Source: Lumbricus terrestris
Lineage: Eukaryota; Annelida; Clitellata; Crassiclitellata; Lumbricidae
Reading direction: 5' to 3'
Assembly: GCA_949752735.1 (NCBI GenBank)
Contig: OX457042.1
Coordinates: 32,898,289 to 32,962,288, forward strand
Length of the DNA: 64,000 nt
Positions 1 to 14,800 of the stretch are shown piece by piece (position 1 is the first letter of the stretch; each line of letters begins with the position of its first letter). The notes under the pieces are model-generated. The model worked only from the letters and a program-made list of their open reading frames with translations, had not been told where the DNA came from and did no database searches. A program made the position numbers and the translations under genes.

Positions 1-1079
1 ATTTGTCTGCTTATCTCTTTCGGTCGCTCTCTGTGTCTGACTGTAGATTTGTCTGCCTATCTCTGTTTCTGTCGCTATCTGTGTCTGACTGTAGATTTGT
101 CTGCTAATCTCTTTCGGTCGCTATCTGTGTCTGACTGTAGATTTGTCTGCCTATCTCTGTTTCTGTCGCTATCTGTGTCTGACTGTAGATCTGTCTGCCT
201 ATCTCTTTCTGTCGCTATCTGTGTCTGACTGTAGATCTGTCTGCTTACCTATTTTTGTCGCTGTCTGTGTCTGACTGTAGATCTCTCTGCCTATCTCTGT
301 TTCTGTCGCTATCTGTGTCTGACTGTAGATTTGTCTGCTAATCTCTTTCGGTCGCTATCTGTGTCTGACTGTAGATTTGTCTGCCTATCTCTGTTTCTGT
401 CGCTATCTGTGTCTGACTGTAGATTTGTCTGCTTACCTATTTCTATCGCTGTCTGTGTCTGACTGTAGCGTTGTCTGCTTATCTCTTTCGGTCGCTATCT
501 GTGTCTGACTGTTGATTTGTCTCCTTATCTCTTTCGGTCGCTATCTGTGTCTGACTGTAGATTTGTCTGCTTACCTATTTCTATCGCTGTCTGTGTCTGA
601 CTGTTGATTTGTCTGCTTATCTCTTTCGGTCGCTATCTGTGTCTGACTGTAGATTTGTGTGCTTATCTCTTTCTGTCGCTATCTGTGTCTGTCGGTAGCG
701 TTGTCTGCTTATCTCTTTCGATCGCTATCTGTGTCTGACTGTTGATTTGTCTGCTTATCTCTTTCGGTCGCTATCTGTGTCTGACTGTAGATTTGTCTGC
801 CTATCTCTGTTTCTGTCGCTGTCTTTGTCTGACTGTAGATCTGTCTGCCTATCTCTTTCGTTCGCTATCTGTGTCTGACTGTCGATTTGTCTGCTTATCT
901 CTTTGGGTCGCTATCTGTGTCTGACTGTAGATCTGTCTGCTTATCTCGTTCTGTCGCTATCTGTGTCTGACTGTAGATTTGTCTGCTTATCTCTTTCGGT
1001 TGCTATCTGTGTCTGACTGTAGATTTGTCTGCTTATCTCTTTCGGTCGCTATCTGTGTCTGACTGTAGATTTGTCTGCT

Positions 1080-4000
1080 TATCTCTTTCGGTTGCTATCT
1101 GTGTCTGACTGTGGATTTGTCTGCTTATCTTTTTCTGTTGTCTGTCGCTCTCTGTGTCTGACTAGATTTGTATGCCTATCTCTTTCGGTCGCTCTCTGTG
1201 TCTGACTGTAGATTTGTCTGCCTATCTCTGTTTTTGTCGCTATCTGTGTCTGACTGTAGATCTGTCTGCCTATCTCTTTCTGTCGCAATCTGTGTCTGAC
1301 TGTAGATCTGTCTGCTTACCTATTTTTGTCGCTGTCTGTGTCTGACTGTAGATCTGTCTGCCTATCTCTTTCGGTTGCTATCTGTGTCTGACTGTAGATC
1401 TGTCTGCTTATCTCTTTCTGTCGCTATCTGTGTCTGACTGTAGATCTGTCTGCTTACCTTTTTTTGTCGCTGTCTGTGTCTGACTGTAGATCTGTCTGCC
1501 TATCTCTTTCGGTTGCTATCTGTGTCTGACTGTAGATTTGTCTGCTTATCTCTTTCGGTCGCTGTCTGTGTCTGACTGTAGATCTGTCTGCCTATCTCTT
1601 TCTCTCGCTATCTGTGTCTGACTGTAGATTTGTCTGCTTATCTTTTTCTGTCGCTGTCTGTGTCTGACTGTAGATTTGTCTGCTTATCTCTTTCGGTCGC
1701 TATCTGTGTCTGACTGTAGATTTGTCTGCCTATCTCTTTCTCTCGCTGTTTGTGTCTGACTGTAGATTTGTCTGCTTATCTCTTTCAGTCGCTATTTGTG
1801 TCTGACTGTAGATTTGTCTACTTATCTCTTTCTGTCGCTATCTGTTTCTGACTGTAGATTTGTCTGCCTATCTCTTTCGGTCGCTATCTGTGTCTGACTG
1901 TAGATCTGTCTGCCTATCTCTTTCTCTCACTATCTGTGTCTGACTGTAGATTTGTCTGCTTATCTCTTTCTGTCGCTGTCTGTGTCTGACTGTAGATTTG
2001 TCTGCTTATCTCTGTTTCTGTCGCTATCTGTGTCTGACTGTAGATTTGTCTGCCTATCTCTTTCTCTCACTATCTGTGTCTGACTGTAGATTTGTCTGCT
2101 TATCTCTTTCGGTCGCTATCTGTATCTGACTGTAGATTTGTGTGCTTACCTCTTTCGTTCGCTATCTGTGTCTGACTGTAGATTTGTCTGCCTATCTCTT
2201 TCGGTCGCTATCTCTGTCTGACTGTAGATTTGTCTGCTTATCTCTTTCGGTCGCTATCTGTGTCTGACTGTAGATTTGTCTGCTTATCTCTTTCTGTCGC
2301 TATCTGTGTCTGACTGTAGATTTGTCTGCCTATCTCTTTCGGTCGCTATCTGTGTCTGACTGTAGATCTGTCTGCCTATCTCTTTCTCTCACTATCTGTG
2401 TCTGACTGTAGATTTGTGTGCTTACCTCTTTCGTTCGCTATCTGTATCTGACTGTAGATTTGTCTGCTTATCTCTTTCGGTCCCTATCTGTGTCTGACTG
2501 TAGATCTGTCTGCCTCTCTCTTTCTCTCGCTATCTGTGTCTGACTGTAGATTTGTCTGCTTATCTTTTTCTGTCGCTGTCTGTGTCTGACTGTAGATTTG
2601 TCTGCTTATCTCTTTCGGTCGCTATCTGTGTCTGACTGTAGATTTGTCTGCTTATCTCTTTCTGTCGCTATCTGTGTCTGACTGTAGTATTGTCTGCCTA
2701 TCTCTTTCTCTCGCTGTTTGTGTCTGACTGTAGATTTGTCTGCTTATCTCTTTCGGTCGCTATCTGTGTCTGTCTGTAGATTTGTCTGCCTATCTCTTTC
2801 GGTCGCTATCTGTGTCTCACTGTAGATTTGTCTGCCTATCTCTTTCGGTCGCTATCTGTGTCTGACTGTAGATTTGTCTGCTTATCTCTTTCTGTCGCTG
2901 TCTGTGTCTGGCTGTAGATTTGTCTGCCTATCTCTTTCGGTCGCTATCTGTGTCTGACTGTAGATTTGTCTGCCTATCTCTTTCTCTCACTATCTGTGTC
3001 TGACTGTAGATTTGTCTGCTTATCTCTTTCGGTCGCTATCTGTGTCTGACTGTAGATTTGTCTGCTTATCTCTTTCGGTCGCTATCTGTGTCTGACTGTG
3101 GATTTGTCTGCTTATCTTTTTCTGTTGTCTGTCGCTCTCTGTGTCTGACTAGATTTGTATGCCTATCTCTTTCGGTCGCTCTCTGTGTCTGACTGTAGAT
3201 TTGTCTGCCTATCTCTGTTTTTGTCGCTATCTGTGTCTGACTGTAGATCTGTCTGCCTATCTCTTTCTGTCGCAATCTGTGTCTGACTGTAGATCTGTCT
3301 GCTTACCTATTTTTGTCGCTGTCTGTGTCTGACTGTAGATCTGTCTGCCTATCTCTTTCGGTTGCTATCTGTGTCTGACTGTAGATCTGTCTGCTTATCT
3401 CTTTCTGTCGCTATCTGTGTCTGACTGTAGATCTGTCTGCTTACCTATTTTTGTCGCTGTCTGTGTCTGACTGTAGATCTGTCTGCCTATCTCTTTCGGT
3501 TGCTATCTGTGTCTGACTGTAGATTTGTCTGCTTATCTCTTTCGGTCGCTGTCTGTGTCTGACTGTAGATCTGTCTGCCTATCTCTTTCTCTCGCTATCT
3601 GTGTCTGACTGTAGATTTGTCTGCTTATCTTTTTCTGTCGCTGTCTGTGTCTGACTGTAGATTTGTCTGCTTATCTCTTTCGGTCGCTATCTGTGTCTGA
3701 CTGTAGATTTGTCTGCCTATCTCTTTCTCTCGCTGTTTGTGTCTGACTGTAGATTTGTCTGCTTATCTCTTTCAGTCGCTATTTGTGTCTGACTGTAGAT
3801 TTGTCTACTTATCTCTTTCTGTCGCTATCTGTTTCTGACTGTAGATTTGTCTGCCTATCTCTTTCGGTCGCTATCTGTGTCTGACTGTAGATCTGTCTGC
3901 CTATCTCTTTCTCTCACTATCTGTGTCTGACTGTAGATTTGTCTGCTTATCTCTTTCTGTCGCTGTCTGTGTCTGACTGTAGATTTGTCTGCTTATCTCT

Positions 4001-5066
4001 GTTTCTGTCGCTATCTGTGTCTGACTGTAGATTTGTCTGCCTATCTCTTTCTCTCACTATCTGTGTCTGACTGTAGATTTGTCTGCTTATCTCTTTCGGT
4101 CGCTATCTGTATCTGACTGTAGATTTGTGTGCTTACCTCTTTCGTTCGCTATCTGTGTCTGACTGTAGATTTGTCTGCCTATCTCTTTCGGTCGCTATCT
4201 CTGTCTGACTGTAGATTTGTCTGCTTATCTCTTTCGGTCGCTATCTGTGTCTGACTGTAGATTTGTCTGCTTATCTCTTTCTGTCGCTATCTGTGTCTGA
4301 CTGTAGATTTGTCTGCCTATCTCTTTCGGTCGCTATCTGTGTCTGACTGTAGATCTGTCTGCCTATCTCTTTCTCTCACTATCTGTGTCTGACTGTAGAT
4401 TTGTGTGCTTACCTCTTTCGTTCGCTATCTGTATCTGACTGTAGATTTGTCTGCTTATCTCTTTCGGTCCCTATCTGTGTCTGACTGTAGATCTGTCTGC
4501 CTCTCTCTTTCTCTCGCTATCTGTGTCTGACTGTAGATTTGTCTGCTTATCTTTTTCTGTCGCTGTCTGTGTCTGACTGTAGATTTGTCTGCTTATCTCT
4601 TTCGGTCGCTATCTGTGTCTGACTGTAGATTTGTCTGCTTATCTCTTTCTGTCGCTATCTGTGTCTGACTGTAGTATTGTCTGCCTATCTCTTTCTCTCG
4701 CTGTTTGTGTCTGACTGTAGATTTGTCTGCTTATCTCTTTCGGTCGCTATCTGTGTCTGTCTGTAGATTTGTCTGCCTATCTCTTTCGGTCGCTATCTGT
4801 GTCTCACTGTAGATTTGTCTGCCTATCTCTTTCGGTCGCTATCTGTGTCTGACTGTAGATTTGTCTGCTTATCTCTTTCTGTCGCTGTCTGTGTCTGGCT
4901 GTAGATTTGTCTGCCTATCTCTTTCGGTCGCTATCTGTGTCTGACTGTAGATTTGTCTGCCTATCTCTTTCTCTCACTATCTGTGTCTGACTGTAGATTT
5001 GTCTGCTTATCTCTTTCGGTCGCTGTCTGTGTCTGACTGTAGATTTGTCTGCTTATCTCTTTCGGT
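1080..5066. repeat. Higher-order repeat pair, period 1987 bp
   Basis: The block beginning near 1080 is repeated with very few differences from about 3067. Rare variants line up at a constant 1987-bp offset. For example, the odd unit reading GACTAGATTTGTATGCC follows CTGTTGTCTGTCGC in both copies, with TCTGTCGCTC at 1141 and 3128. Similarity fades after about 5090. This is an amplified segment of about 43 basic units. Confidence 0.85.
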
Positions 5067-7019
5067 CGCTATCTGTGTCTGACTGTAGATTTGTCTGCCT
5101 ATCTCTTTCGGTCGCTATTTGTGTCTGACTGTAGATTTGTCTGCCTATCTCTTTCTCTCACTATCTGTGTCTGACTGTAGATTTGTCTGCTTATCTCTTT
5201 CTGTCGCTATCTGTGTCTGACTGTAGGTTTGTCTGCCTATCTCTTTCGGTCGCTATCTGTCTGACTGTAGATCTGTCTGCCTATCTCTTTCTCTCACTAT
5301 CTGTGTCTGACTGTAGATTTGTCTGCTTATCTCTTTCTGTCGCTGTCTGTGTCTGACTGTAGATTTGTCTGCTTATTGCTTTCTGTCCGTATCTGTGTCT
5401 GACTGTAGATTTGTCTGCTTATCTCTTTCTGTCGCTATCTGTGTCTGACTGTAGGTTTGTCTGCCTATCTCTTTCGGTCGCTATCTGTGTCTGACTGTAG
5501 ATTTGTCTGCCTATCTCTTTCTCTCACTATCTGTGTCTGACTGTAGATTTGTCTGCTTATCTCTTTCTGTCGCTATCTGTGTCTGACTGTAGGTTTGTCT
5601 GCCTATCTCTTTCGGTCGCTATCTGTCTGACTGTAGATTTGTCTGCCTATCTCTTTCGGTCGCTATCTGTGTCTGACTGTAGATTTGTCTGCCTATCTCT
5701 TTCTCTCACTATCTGTGTCTGACTGTAGATTTGTCTGCTTATCTCTTTCGGTCGCTGTCTGTGTCTGACTGTAGATTTGTCTGCTTATCTCTTTCGGTCG
5801 CTATCTGTGTCTGACTGTAGATTTGTCTGCCTATCTCTTTCGGTCGCTATTTGTGTCTGACTGTAGATTTGTCTGCCTATCTCTTTCTCTCACTATCTGT
5901 GTCTGACTGTAGATTTGTCTGCTTATCTCTTTCTGTCGCTATCTGTGTCTGACTGTAGGTTTGTCTGCTTATCTCTTTCGGTCGCTATCTGTGTCTGACT
6001 GTAGATTTGTATGCCTATCTCTTTCTCTCGCTGTTTGTGTCTGACTGTAGATTTGTCTGCTTATCTCTTTCAGTCGCTATTTGTGTCTGACTGTAGATTT
6101 GTCTACTTATCTCTTTCTGTCGCTATCTGTTTCTGACTGTAGATTTGTCTGCCTATCTCTTTCGGTCGCTATCTGTGTCTGACTGTAGATCTGTCTGCCT
6201 ATCTCTTTCTCTCACTATCTGTGTCTGACTGTAGATTTGTCTGCTTATCTCTTTCTGTCGCTGTCTGTGTCTGACTGTAGATTTGTCTGCTTATCTCTGT
6301 TTCTGTTGCTATCTGTGTCTGACTGTAGATTTGTCTGCCTATCTCTTTCTCTCACTATCTGTGTCTGACTGTAGATTTGTCTGCTTATCTCTTTCGGTCG
6401 CTATCTGTATCTGACTGTAGATTTGTGTGCTTACCTCTTTCGTTCGCTATCTGTGTCTGACTGTAGATTTGTCTGCCTATCTCTTTCGGTCGCTATCTCT
6501 GTCTGACTGTAGATTTGTCTGCTTATCTCTTTCGGTCGCTATCTGTGTCTGACTGTAGATTTGTCTGCTTATCTCTTTCTGTCGCTATCTGTGTCTGACT
6601 GTAGATTTGTCTGCCTATCTCTTTCGGTCGCTATCTGTGTCTGACTGTAGATCTGTCTGCCTATCTCTTTCTCTCACTATCTGTGTCTGACTGTAGATTT
6701 GTGTGCTTACCTCTTTCGTTCGCTATCTGTATCTGACTGTAGATTTGTCTGCTTATCTCTTTCGGTCCCTATCTGTGTCTGACTGTAGATCTGTCTGCCT
6801 CTCTCTTTCTCTCGCTATCTGTGTCTGACTGTAGATTTGTCTGCTTATCTTTTTCTGTCGCTGTCTGTGTCTGACTGTAGATTTGTCTGCTTATCTCTTT
6901 CGGTCGCTATCTGTGTCTGACTGTAGATTTGTCTGCTTATCTCTTTCTGTCGCTATCTGTGTCTGACTGTAGTATTGTCTGCCTATCTCTTTCTCTCGCT
7001 GTTTGTGTCTGACTGTAGA

Positions 7020-10000
7020 TTTGTCTGCTTATCTCTTTCTGTCGCTGTCTGTGTCTGGCTGTAGATTTGTCTGCCTATCTCTTTCGGTCGCTATCTGTGT
7101 CTGACTGTAGATTTGTCTGCCTATCTCTTTCTCTCACTATCTGTGTCTGACTGTAGATTTGTCTGCTTATCTCTTTCGGTCGCTGTCTGTGTCTGACTGT
7201 AGATTTGTCTGCTTATCTCTTTCGGTCGCTATCTGTGTCTGACTGTAGATTTGTCTGCCTATCTCTTTCGGTCGCTATTTGTGTCTGACTGTAGATTTGT
7301 CTGCCTATCTCTTTCTCTCATTATCTGTGTCTGACTGTAGATTTGTCTGCTTATCTCTTTCTGTCGCTATCTGTGTCTGACTGTAGGTTTGTCTGCCTAT
7401 CTCTTTCGGTCGCTATCTGTCTGACTGTAGATCTGTCTGCCTATCTCTTTCTCTCACTATCTGTGTCTGACTGTAGATTTGTCTGCTTATCTCTTTCTGT
7501 CGCTGTCTGTGTCTGACTGTAGATTTGTCTGCTTATTGCTTTCTGTCCGTATCTGTGTCTGACTGTAGATTTGTCTGCTTATCTCTTTCTGTCGCTATCT
7601 GTGTCTGACTGTAGGTTTGTCTGCCTATCTCTTTCGGTCGCTATCTGTGTCTGACTGTAGATTTGTCTGCCTATCTCTTTCTCTCACTATCTGTGTCTGA
7701 CTGTAGATTTGTCTGCTTATCTCTTTCTGTCGCTATCTGTGTCTGACTGTAGGTTTGTCTGCCTATCTCTTTCGGTCGCTATCTGTCTGACTGTAGATTT
7801 GTCTGCCTATCTCTTTCGGTCGCTATCTGTGTCTGACTGTAGATTTGTCTGCCTATCTCTTTCTCTCACTATCTGTGTCTGACTGTAGATTTGTCTGCTT
7901 ATCTCTTTCGGTCGCTGTCTGTGTCTGACTGTAGATTTGTCTGCTTATCTCTTTCGGTCGCTATCTGTGTCTGACTGTAGATTTGTCTGCCTATCTCTTT
8001 CGGTCGCTATTTGTGTCTGACTGTAGATTTGTCTGCCTATCTCTTTCTCTCACTATCTGTGTCTGACTGTAGATTTGTCTGCTTATCTCTTTCTGTCGCT
8101 ATCTGTGTCTGACTGTAGGTTTGTCTGCCTATCTCTTTCGGTCGCTATCTGTCTGACTGTAGATCTGTCTGCCTATCTCTTTCTCTCACTATCTGTGTCT
8201 GACTGTAGATTTGTCTGCCTCTCTCTTTCTGTCGCTATCTGCGTCTGACTGTAGATTTGTCTGCTTATCTCTTTCTATTGCTGTCTGTGTCTTACTGTAG
8301 ATTTGTCTGCCTATCTCTTTCTGTCGCTATCTGTGTCTGACTGTAGATCTGTCTGCCTATCTCTGTTTCTGTCGCTATGTGTGTCTGACTGTAGATCTGT
8401 CTGCTTATCTCTTTCGGTCGCTATCTGTGTCTGACTGTAGATCTGTCTCCTTATCTCTTTCTGTCGCTATCTGTGTCTGACTGCAGATTTGTCTGCTTAT
8501 TGCTTTCTGTCCGTATCTGTGTCTGACTGTGGATTTGTCTGCCTATCTCTTTCTCTCACTATCTGTGTCTGACTGTAGATTTGTCTGCTTATCTCTTTCG
8601 GTCGCTATCTGTGTCTCACTGTAGATTTGTCTGCCTATCTCTTTCGGTCGCTATCTGTGTCTGACTGTAGATTTGTCTGCTTATCTCTTTCTGTCGCTGT
8701 CTGTGTCTGGCTGTAGATTTGTCTGCCTATCTCTTTCGGTCGCTATCTGTGTCTGACTGTAGATTTGTCTGCCTATCTCTTTCTCTCACTATCTGTGTCT
8801 GACTGTAGATTTGTCTGCTTATCTCTTTCGGTCGCTGTCTGTGTCTGACTGTAGATTTGTCTGCTTATCTCTTTCGGTCGCTATCTGTGTCTGACTGTAG
8901 ATTTGTCTGCCTATCTCTTTCGGTCGCTATTTGTGTCTGACTGTAGATTTGTCTGCCTATCTCTTTCTCTCACTATCTGTGTCTGACTTTAGATTTGTCT
9001 GCTTATCTCTTTCTGTCGCTATCTGTGTCTGACTGTAGGTTTGTCTGCCTATCTCTTTCGGTCGCTATCTGTCTGACTGTAGATCTGTCTGCCTATCTCT
9101 TTCTCTCACTATCTGTGTCTGACTGTAGATTTGTCTGCTTATCTCTTTCTGTCGCTGTCTGTGTCTGACTGTAGATTTGTCTGCTTATTGCTTTCTGTCC
9201 GTATCTGTGTCTGACTGTAGATTTGTCTGCTTATCTCTTTCTGTCGCTATCTGTGTCTGACTGTAGGTTTGTCTGCCTATCTCTTTCGGTCGCTATCTGT
9301 GTCTGACTGTAGATTTGTCTGCCTATCTCTTTCTCTCACTATCTGTGTCTGACTGTAGATTTGTCTGCTTATCTCTTTCTGTCGCTATCTGTGTCTGACT
9401 GTAGGTTTGTCTGCCTATCTCTTTCGGTCGCTATCTGTCTGACTGTAGATTTGTCTGCCTATCTCTTTCGGTCGCTATCTGTGTCTGACTGTAGATTTGT
9501 CTGCCTATCTCTTTCTCTCACTATCTGTGTCTGACTGTAGATTTGTCTGCTTATCTCTTTCGGTCGCTGTCTGTGTCTGACTGTAGATTTGTCTGCTTAT
9601 CTCTTTCGGTCGCTATCTGTGTCTGACTGTAGATTTGTCTGCCTATCTCTTTCGGTCGCTATTTGTGTCTGACTGTAGATTTGTCTGCCTATCTCTTTCT
9701 CTCACTATCTGTGTCTGACTGTAGATTTGTCTGCTTATCTCTTTCTGTCGCTATCTGTGTCTGACTGTAGGTTTGTCTGCCTATCTCTTTCGGTCGCTAT
9801 CTGTCTGACTGTAGATCTGTCTGCCTATCTCTTTCTCTCACTATCTGTGTCTGACTGTAGATTTGTCTGCCTCTCTCTTTCTGTCGCTATCTGCGTCTGA
9901 CTGTAGATTTGTCTGCTTATCTCTTTCTATTGCTGTCTGTGTCTTACTGTAGATTTGTCTGCCTATCTCTTTCTGTCGCTATCTGTGTCTGACTGTAGAT

Positions 10001-10320
10001 CTGTCTGCCTATCTCTGTTTCTGTCGCTATGTGTGTCTGACTGTAGATCTGTCTGCTTATCTCTTTCGGTCGCTATCTGTGTCTGACTGTAGATCTGTCT
10101 CCTTATCTCTTTCTGTCGCTATCTGTGTCTGACTGTAGATTTGTCTGCTTATTGCTTTCTGTCCGTATCTGTGTCTGACTGTGGATTTGTCTGCCTATCT
10201 CTTTCTCTCACTATCTGTGTCTGACTGTAGATTTGTCTGCTTATCTCTTTCGGTCGCTGTCTGTGTCTGACTGTAGATCTGTCTGCCTCTCTCTTTCTCT
10301 CGCTATCTGTGTCTGACTGT
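7020..10320. repeat. Nested higher-order repeat pair, period 1652 bp
   Basis: Inside the 9.1-kb block a shorter segment is itself repeated. The variant CTATTGCTG occurs at 8275 and 9927, and the variant CTGGCTG at 7055 and 8707, both 1652 bp apart. The pair recurs one 9102-bp period later (17377 and 19029). Confidence 0.75.
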
Positions 10321-11999
10321 AGATTTGTCTGCTTATCTTTTTCTGTCGCTGTCTGTGTCTGACTGTAGATTTGTCTGCTTATCTCTTTCGGTCGCTATCT
10401 GTGTCTGACTGTAGATTTGTCTGCTTATCTCTTTCGGTCGCTATCTGTGTCTGACTGTAGTATTGTCTGCCTATCTCTTTCTCTCGCTGTTTGTGTCTGA
10501 CTGTAGATTTGTCTGCTTATCTCTTTCGGTCGCTATCTGTGTCTGTCTGTAGATTTGTCTGCCTATCTCTTTCGGTCGCTATCTGTGTCTGACTGTAGAT
10601 TTGTCTGCCTATCTCTTTCGGTCGCTATCTGTGTCTGACTGTAGATTTGTCTGCTTATCTCTTTCTGTCGCTGTCTGTGTCTGACTGTAGATTTGTCTGC
10701 CTATCTCTTTCGGTCGCTATCTGTGTCTGACTGTAGATTTGTCTGCCTATCTCTTTCTCTCACTATCTGTGTCTGACTGTAGATTTGTCTGCTTATCTCT
10801 TTCGGTCGCTGTCTGTGTCTGACTGTAGATTTGTCTGCTTATCTCTTTCGGTCGCTATCTGTGTCTGACTGTAGATTTGTCTGCCTATCTCTTTCGGTCG
10901 CTATTTGTGTCTGACTGTAGATTTGTCTGCCTATCTCTTTCTCTCACTATCTGTGTCTGACTGTAGATTTGTCTGCTTATCTCTTTCTGTCGCTATCTGT
11001 GTCTGACTGTAGGTTTGTCTGCCTATCTCTTTCGGTCGCTATCTGTCTGACTGTAGATCTGTCTGCCTATCTCTTTCTCTCACTATCTGTATCTGACTGT
11101 AGATTTGTCTGCTTATCTCTTTCTGTCGCTGTCTGTGTCTGACTGTAGATTTGTCTGCTTATCTCTGTTTCTGTCGCTATCTGTGTCTGACTGTAGATTT
11201 GTCTGCCTATCTCTTTCTCTCACTATCTGTGTCTGACTGTAGATTTGTCTGCTTATCTCTTTCGGTCGCTATCTGTATCTGACTGTAGATTTGTGTGCTT
11301 ACCTCTTTCGTTCGCTATCTGTGTCTGACTGTAGATTTGTCTGCTTATCTCTTTCGGTCCCTATCTGTGTCTGACTGTAGATCTGTCTGCCTATCTCTTT
11401 CGGTCGCTATCTCTGTCTGACTGTAGATTTGTCTGCTTATCTCTTTCGGTCGCTATCTGTGTCTGACTGTAGATTTGTCTGCTTATCTCTTTCTGTCGCT
11501 ATCTGTGTCTGACTGTAGATTTGTCTGCCTATCTCTTTCGGTCGCTATCTGTCTGACTGTAGATCTGTCTGCCTATCTCTTTCTCTCACTATCTGTGTCT
11601 GACTGTAGATTTGTGTGCTTACCTCTTTCGTTCGCTATCTGTATCTGACTGTAGATTTGTCTGCTTATCTCTTTCGGTCCCTATCTGTGTCTGACTGTAG
11701 ATCTGTCTGCCTATCTCTTTCGGTCGCTATCTGTGTCTGACTGTAGATTTGTCTGCTTATCTCTTTCGGTCGCTATCTGTGTCTGACTGTAGATTTGTCT
11801 GCTTATCTCTTTCTGTCGCTATCTGTGTCTGACTGTAGATTTGTCTGCCTATCTCTTTCGGTCGCTATCTGTGTCTGACTGTAGATCTGTCTGCCTATCT
11901 CTTTCTCTCACTATCTGTGTCTGACTGTAGATTTGTCTGCTTATCTCTTTCGGTCGCTGTCTGTGTCTGACTGTAGATTTGTCTGCCTCTCTCTTTCTC

Positions 12000-14800
12000 T
12001 CGCTATCTGTGTCTGACTGTAGATTTGTCTGCTTATCTCTTTCGGTCGCTATCTGTGTCTGACTGTAGATTTGTCTGCTTATGTCTTTCGGTCGCTATCT
12101 GTGTCTGACTGTAGATTTGTCTGCTTATCTCTTTCAGTCGCTGTCTGTGTCTGACTGTAGATCTGTCTGCCTCTCTCTTTCTCTCGCTATCTGTGTCTGA
12201 CTGTAGATTTGTCTGCTTATCTCTTTCGGTCGCTATCTGTGTCTGACTGTAGATTTGTCTGCTTATGTCTTTCGGTCGCTATCTGTGTCTGACTGTAGAT
12301 TTGTCTGCCTATCTCTTTCGGTCGCTATCTGTGTCTGACTGTAGATTTGTCTGCCTATCTCTTTCTCTCACTATCTGTGTCTGACTGTAGATTTGTCTGC
12401 TTATCTATTTCGGTCGCTGTCTGTGTCTGACTGTAGATCTGTCTGCCTCTCTCTTTCTCTCGCTATCTGTGTCTGACTGTAGATTTGTCTGCTTATCTTT
12501 TTCTGTCGCTGTCTGTGTCTGACTGTAGATTTGTCTGCTTATCTCTTTCGGTCGCTATCTGTGTCTGACTGTAGATTTGTCTGCTTATCTCTTTCGGTCG
12601 CTATCTGTGTCTGACTGTAGTATTGTCTGCCTATCTCTTTCTCTCGCTGTTTGTGTCTGACTGTAGATTTGTCTGCTTATCTCTTTCGGTCGCTATCTGT
12701 GTCTGTCTGTAGATTTGTCTGCCTATCTCTTTCGGTCGCTATCTGTGTCTGACTGTAGATTTGTCTGCCTATCTCTTTCGGTCGCTATCTGTGTCTGACT
12801 GTAGATTTGTCTGCTTATCTCTTTCTGTCGCTGTCTGTGTCTGGCTGTAGATTTGTCTGCCTATCTCTTTCGGTCGCTATCTGTGTCTGACTGTAGATTT
12901 GTCTGCCTATCTCTTTCTCTCACTATCTGTGTCTGACTGTAGATTTGTCTGCTTATCTCTTTCGGTCGCTGTCTGTGTCTGACTGTAGATTTGTCTGCTT
13001 ATCTCTTTCGGTCGCTATCTGTGTCTGACTATAGATTTGTCTGCCTATCTCTTTCGGTCGCTATTTGTGTCTGACTGTAGATTTGTCTGCCTATCTCTTT
13101 CTCTCACTATCTGTGTCTGACTGTAGATTTGTCTGCTTATCTCTTTCTGTCGCTATCTGTGTCTGACTGTAGGTTTGTCTGCCTATCTCTTTCGGTCGCT
13201 ATCTGTCTGACTGTAGATCTGTCTGCCTATCTCTTTCTCTCACTATCTGTGTCTGACTGTAGATTTGTCTGCTTATCTCTTTCTATCGCTGTCTGTGTCT
13301 GACTGTAGATTTGTCTGCTTATTGCTTTCTGTCCGTATCTGTGTCTGACTGTAGATTTGTCTGCCTATCTCTTTCTGTCGCTATCTGCGTCTGACTGTAG
13401 ATTTGTCTGCTTATCTCTTTCTATTGCTGTCTGTGTCTTACTGTAGATTTGTCTGCCTATCTCTTTCTGTCGCTATCTGTGTCTGACTGTAGATCTGTCT
13501 GCCTATCTCTGTTTCTGTCGCTATGTGTGTCTGACTGTAGATCTGTCTGCTTATCTCTTTCGGTCGCTATCTGTGTCTGACTGTAGATCTGTCTCCTTAT
13601 CTCTTTCTGTCGCTATCTGTGTCTGACTGTAGATTTGTCTGCCTATCTCTGTTTCTGTCGCTATCTGTGTCTGACTGTAGATCTTTCTGCTTTCCTCTTT
13701 CGTTCACTATCTGTGTCTGACTGTTGATTTGTCTGCTTATCTCTTTCGGTCGCTATCTGTGTCTGACTGTAGATTTGTCTGCTTATCTCTTTCGGTCGCT
13801 ATCTGTGTCTGACTGTAGATTTGTCTGCTTATCTCTTTCTGTCGCTATCTGTGTCTGACTGTAGATTTGTCTGCCTATCTCTTTCGGTCGCTATCTGTGT
13901 CTGACTGTAGATCTGTCTGCCTATCTCTTTCTCTCACTATCTGTGTCTGACTGTAGATTTGTCTGCTTATCTCTTTCGGTCGCTGTCTGTGTCTGACTGT
14001 AGATTTGTCTGCCTCTCTCTTTCTCTCGCTATCTGTGTCTGACTGTAGATTTGTCTGCTTATCTCTTTCGGTCGCTATCTGTGTCTGACTGTAGATTTGT
14101 CTGCTTATGTCTTTCGGTCGCTATCTGTGTCTGACTGTAGATTTGTCTGCTTATCTCCTTCAGTCGCTGTCTGTGTCTGACTGTAGATCTGTCTGCCTCT
14201 CTCTTTCTCTCGCTATCTGTGTCTGACTGTAGATTTGTCTGCTTATCTCTTTCGGTCGCTATCTGTGTCTGACTGTAGATTTGTCTGCTTATGTCTTTCG
14301 GTCGCTATCTGTGTCTGACTGTAGATTTGTCTGCCTATCTCTTTCGGTCGCTATCTGTGTCTGACTGTAGATTTGTCTGCCTATCTCTTTCTCTCACTAT
14401 CTGTGTCTGACTGTAGATTTGTCTGCTTATCTATTTCGGTCGCTGTCTGTGTCTGACTGTAGATCTGTCTGCCTCTCTCTTTCTCTCGCTATCTGTGTCT
14501 GACTGTAGATTTGTCTGCTTATCTTTTTCTGTCGCTGTCTGTGTCTGACTGTAGATTTGTCTGCTTATCTCTTTCGGTCGCTATCTGTGTCTGACTGTAG
14601 ATTTGTCTGCTTATCTCTTTCGGTCGCTATCTGTGTCTGACTGTAGTATTGTCTGCCTATCTCTTTCTCTCGCTGTTTGTGTCTGACTGTAGATTTGTCT
14701 GCTTATCTCTTTCGGTCGCTATCTGTGTCTGTCTGTAGATTTGTCTGCCTATCTCTTTCGGTCGCTATCTGTGTCTGACTGTAGATTTGTCTGCCTATCT
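12000..14800. repeat. Nested higher-order repeat pair, period 2026 bp
   Basis: The variant TTATGTCTTT occurs at about 12079 and 14105 (A of ATGTCTTT at 12081 and 14107) and again at 21183 and 23209, always 2026 bp apart. The CTATTGCTG marker gives the same spacing at 22523 and 24549. This period differs from the 1652- and 1987-bp ones, so several independent amplification steps are layered. Confidence 0.75.

Noticed and set aside
742..3275. Short reading frames in the satellite on both strands, including two almost identical 69-residue - strand frames
   Set aside because: They are produced by the repeat; the unit length is not a multiple of three and the same frame recurs only because of the 1987-bp duplication. 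No start context or family.
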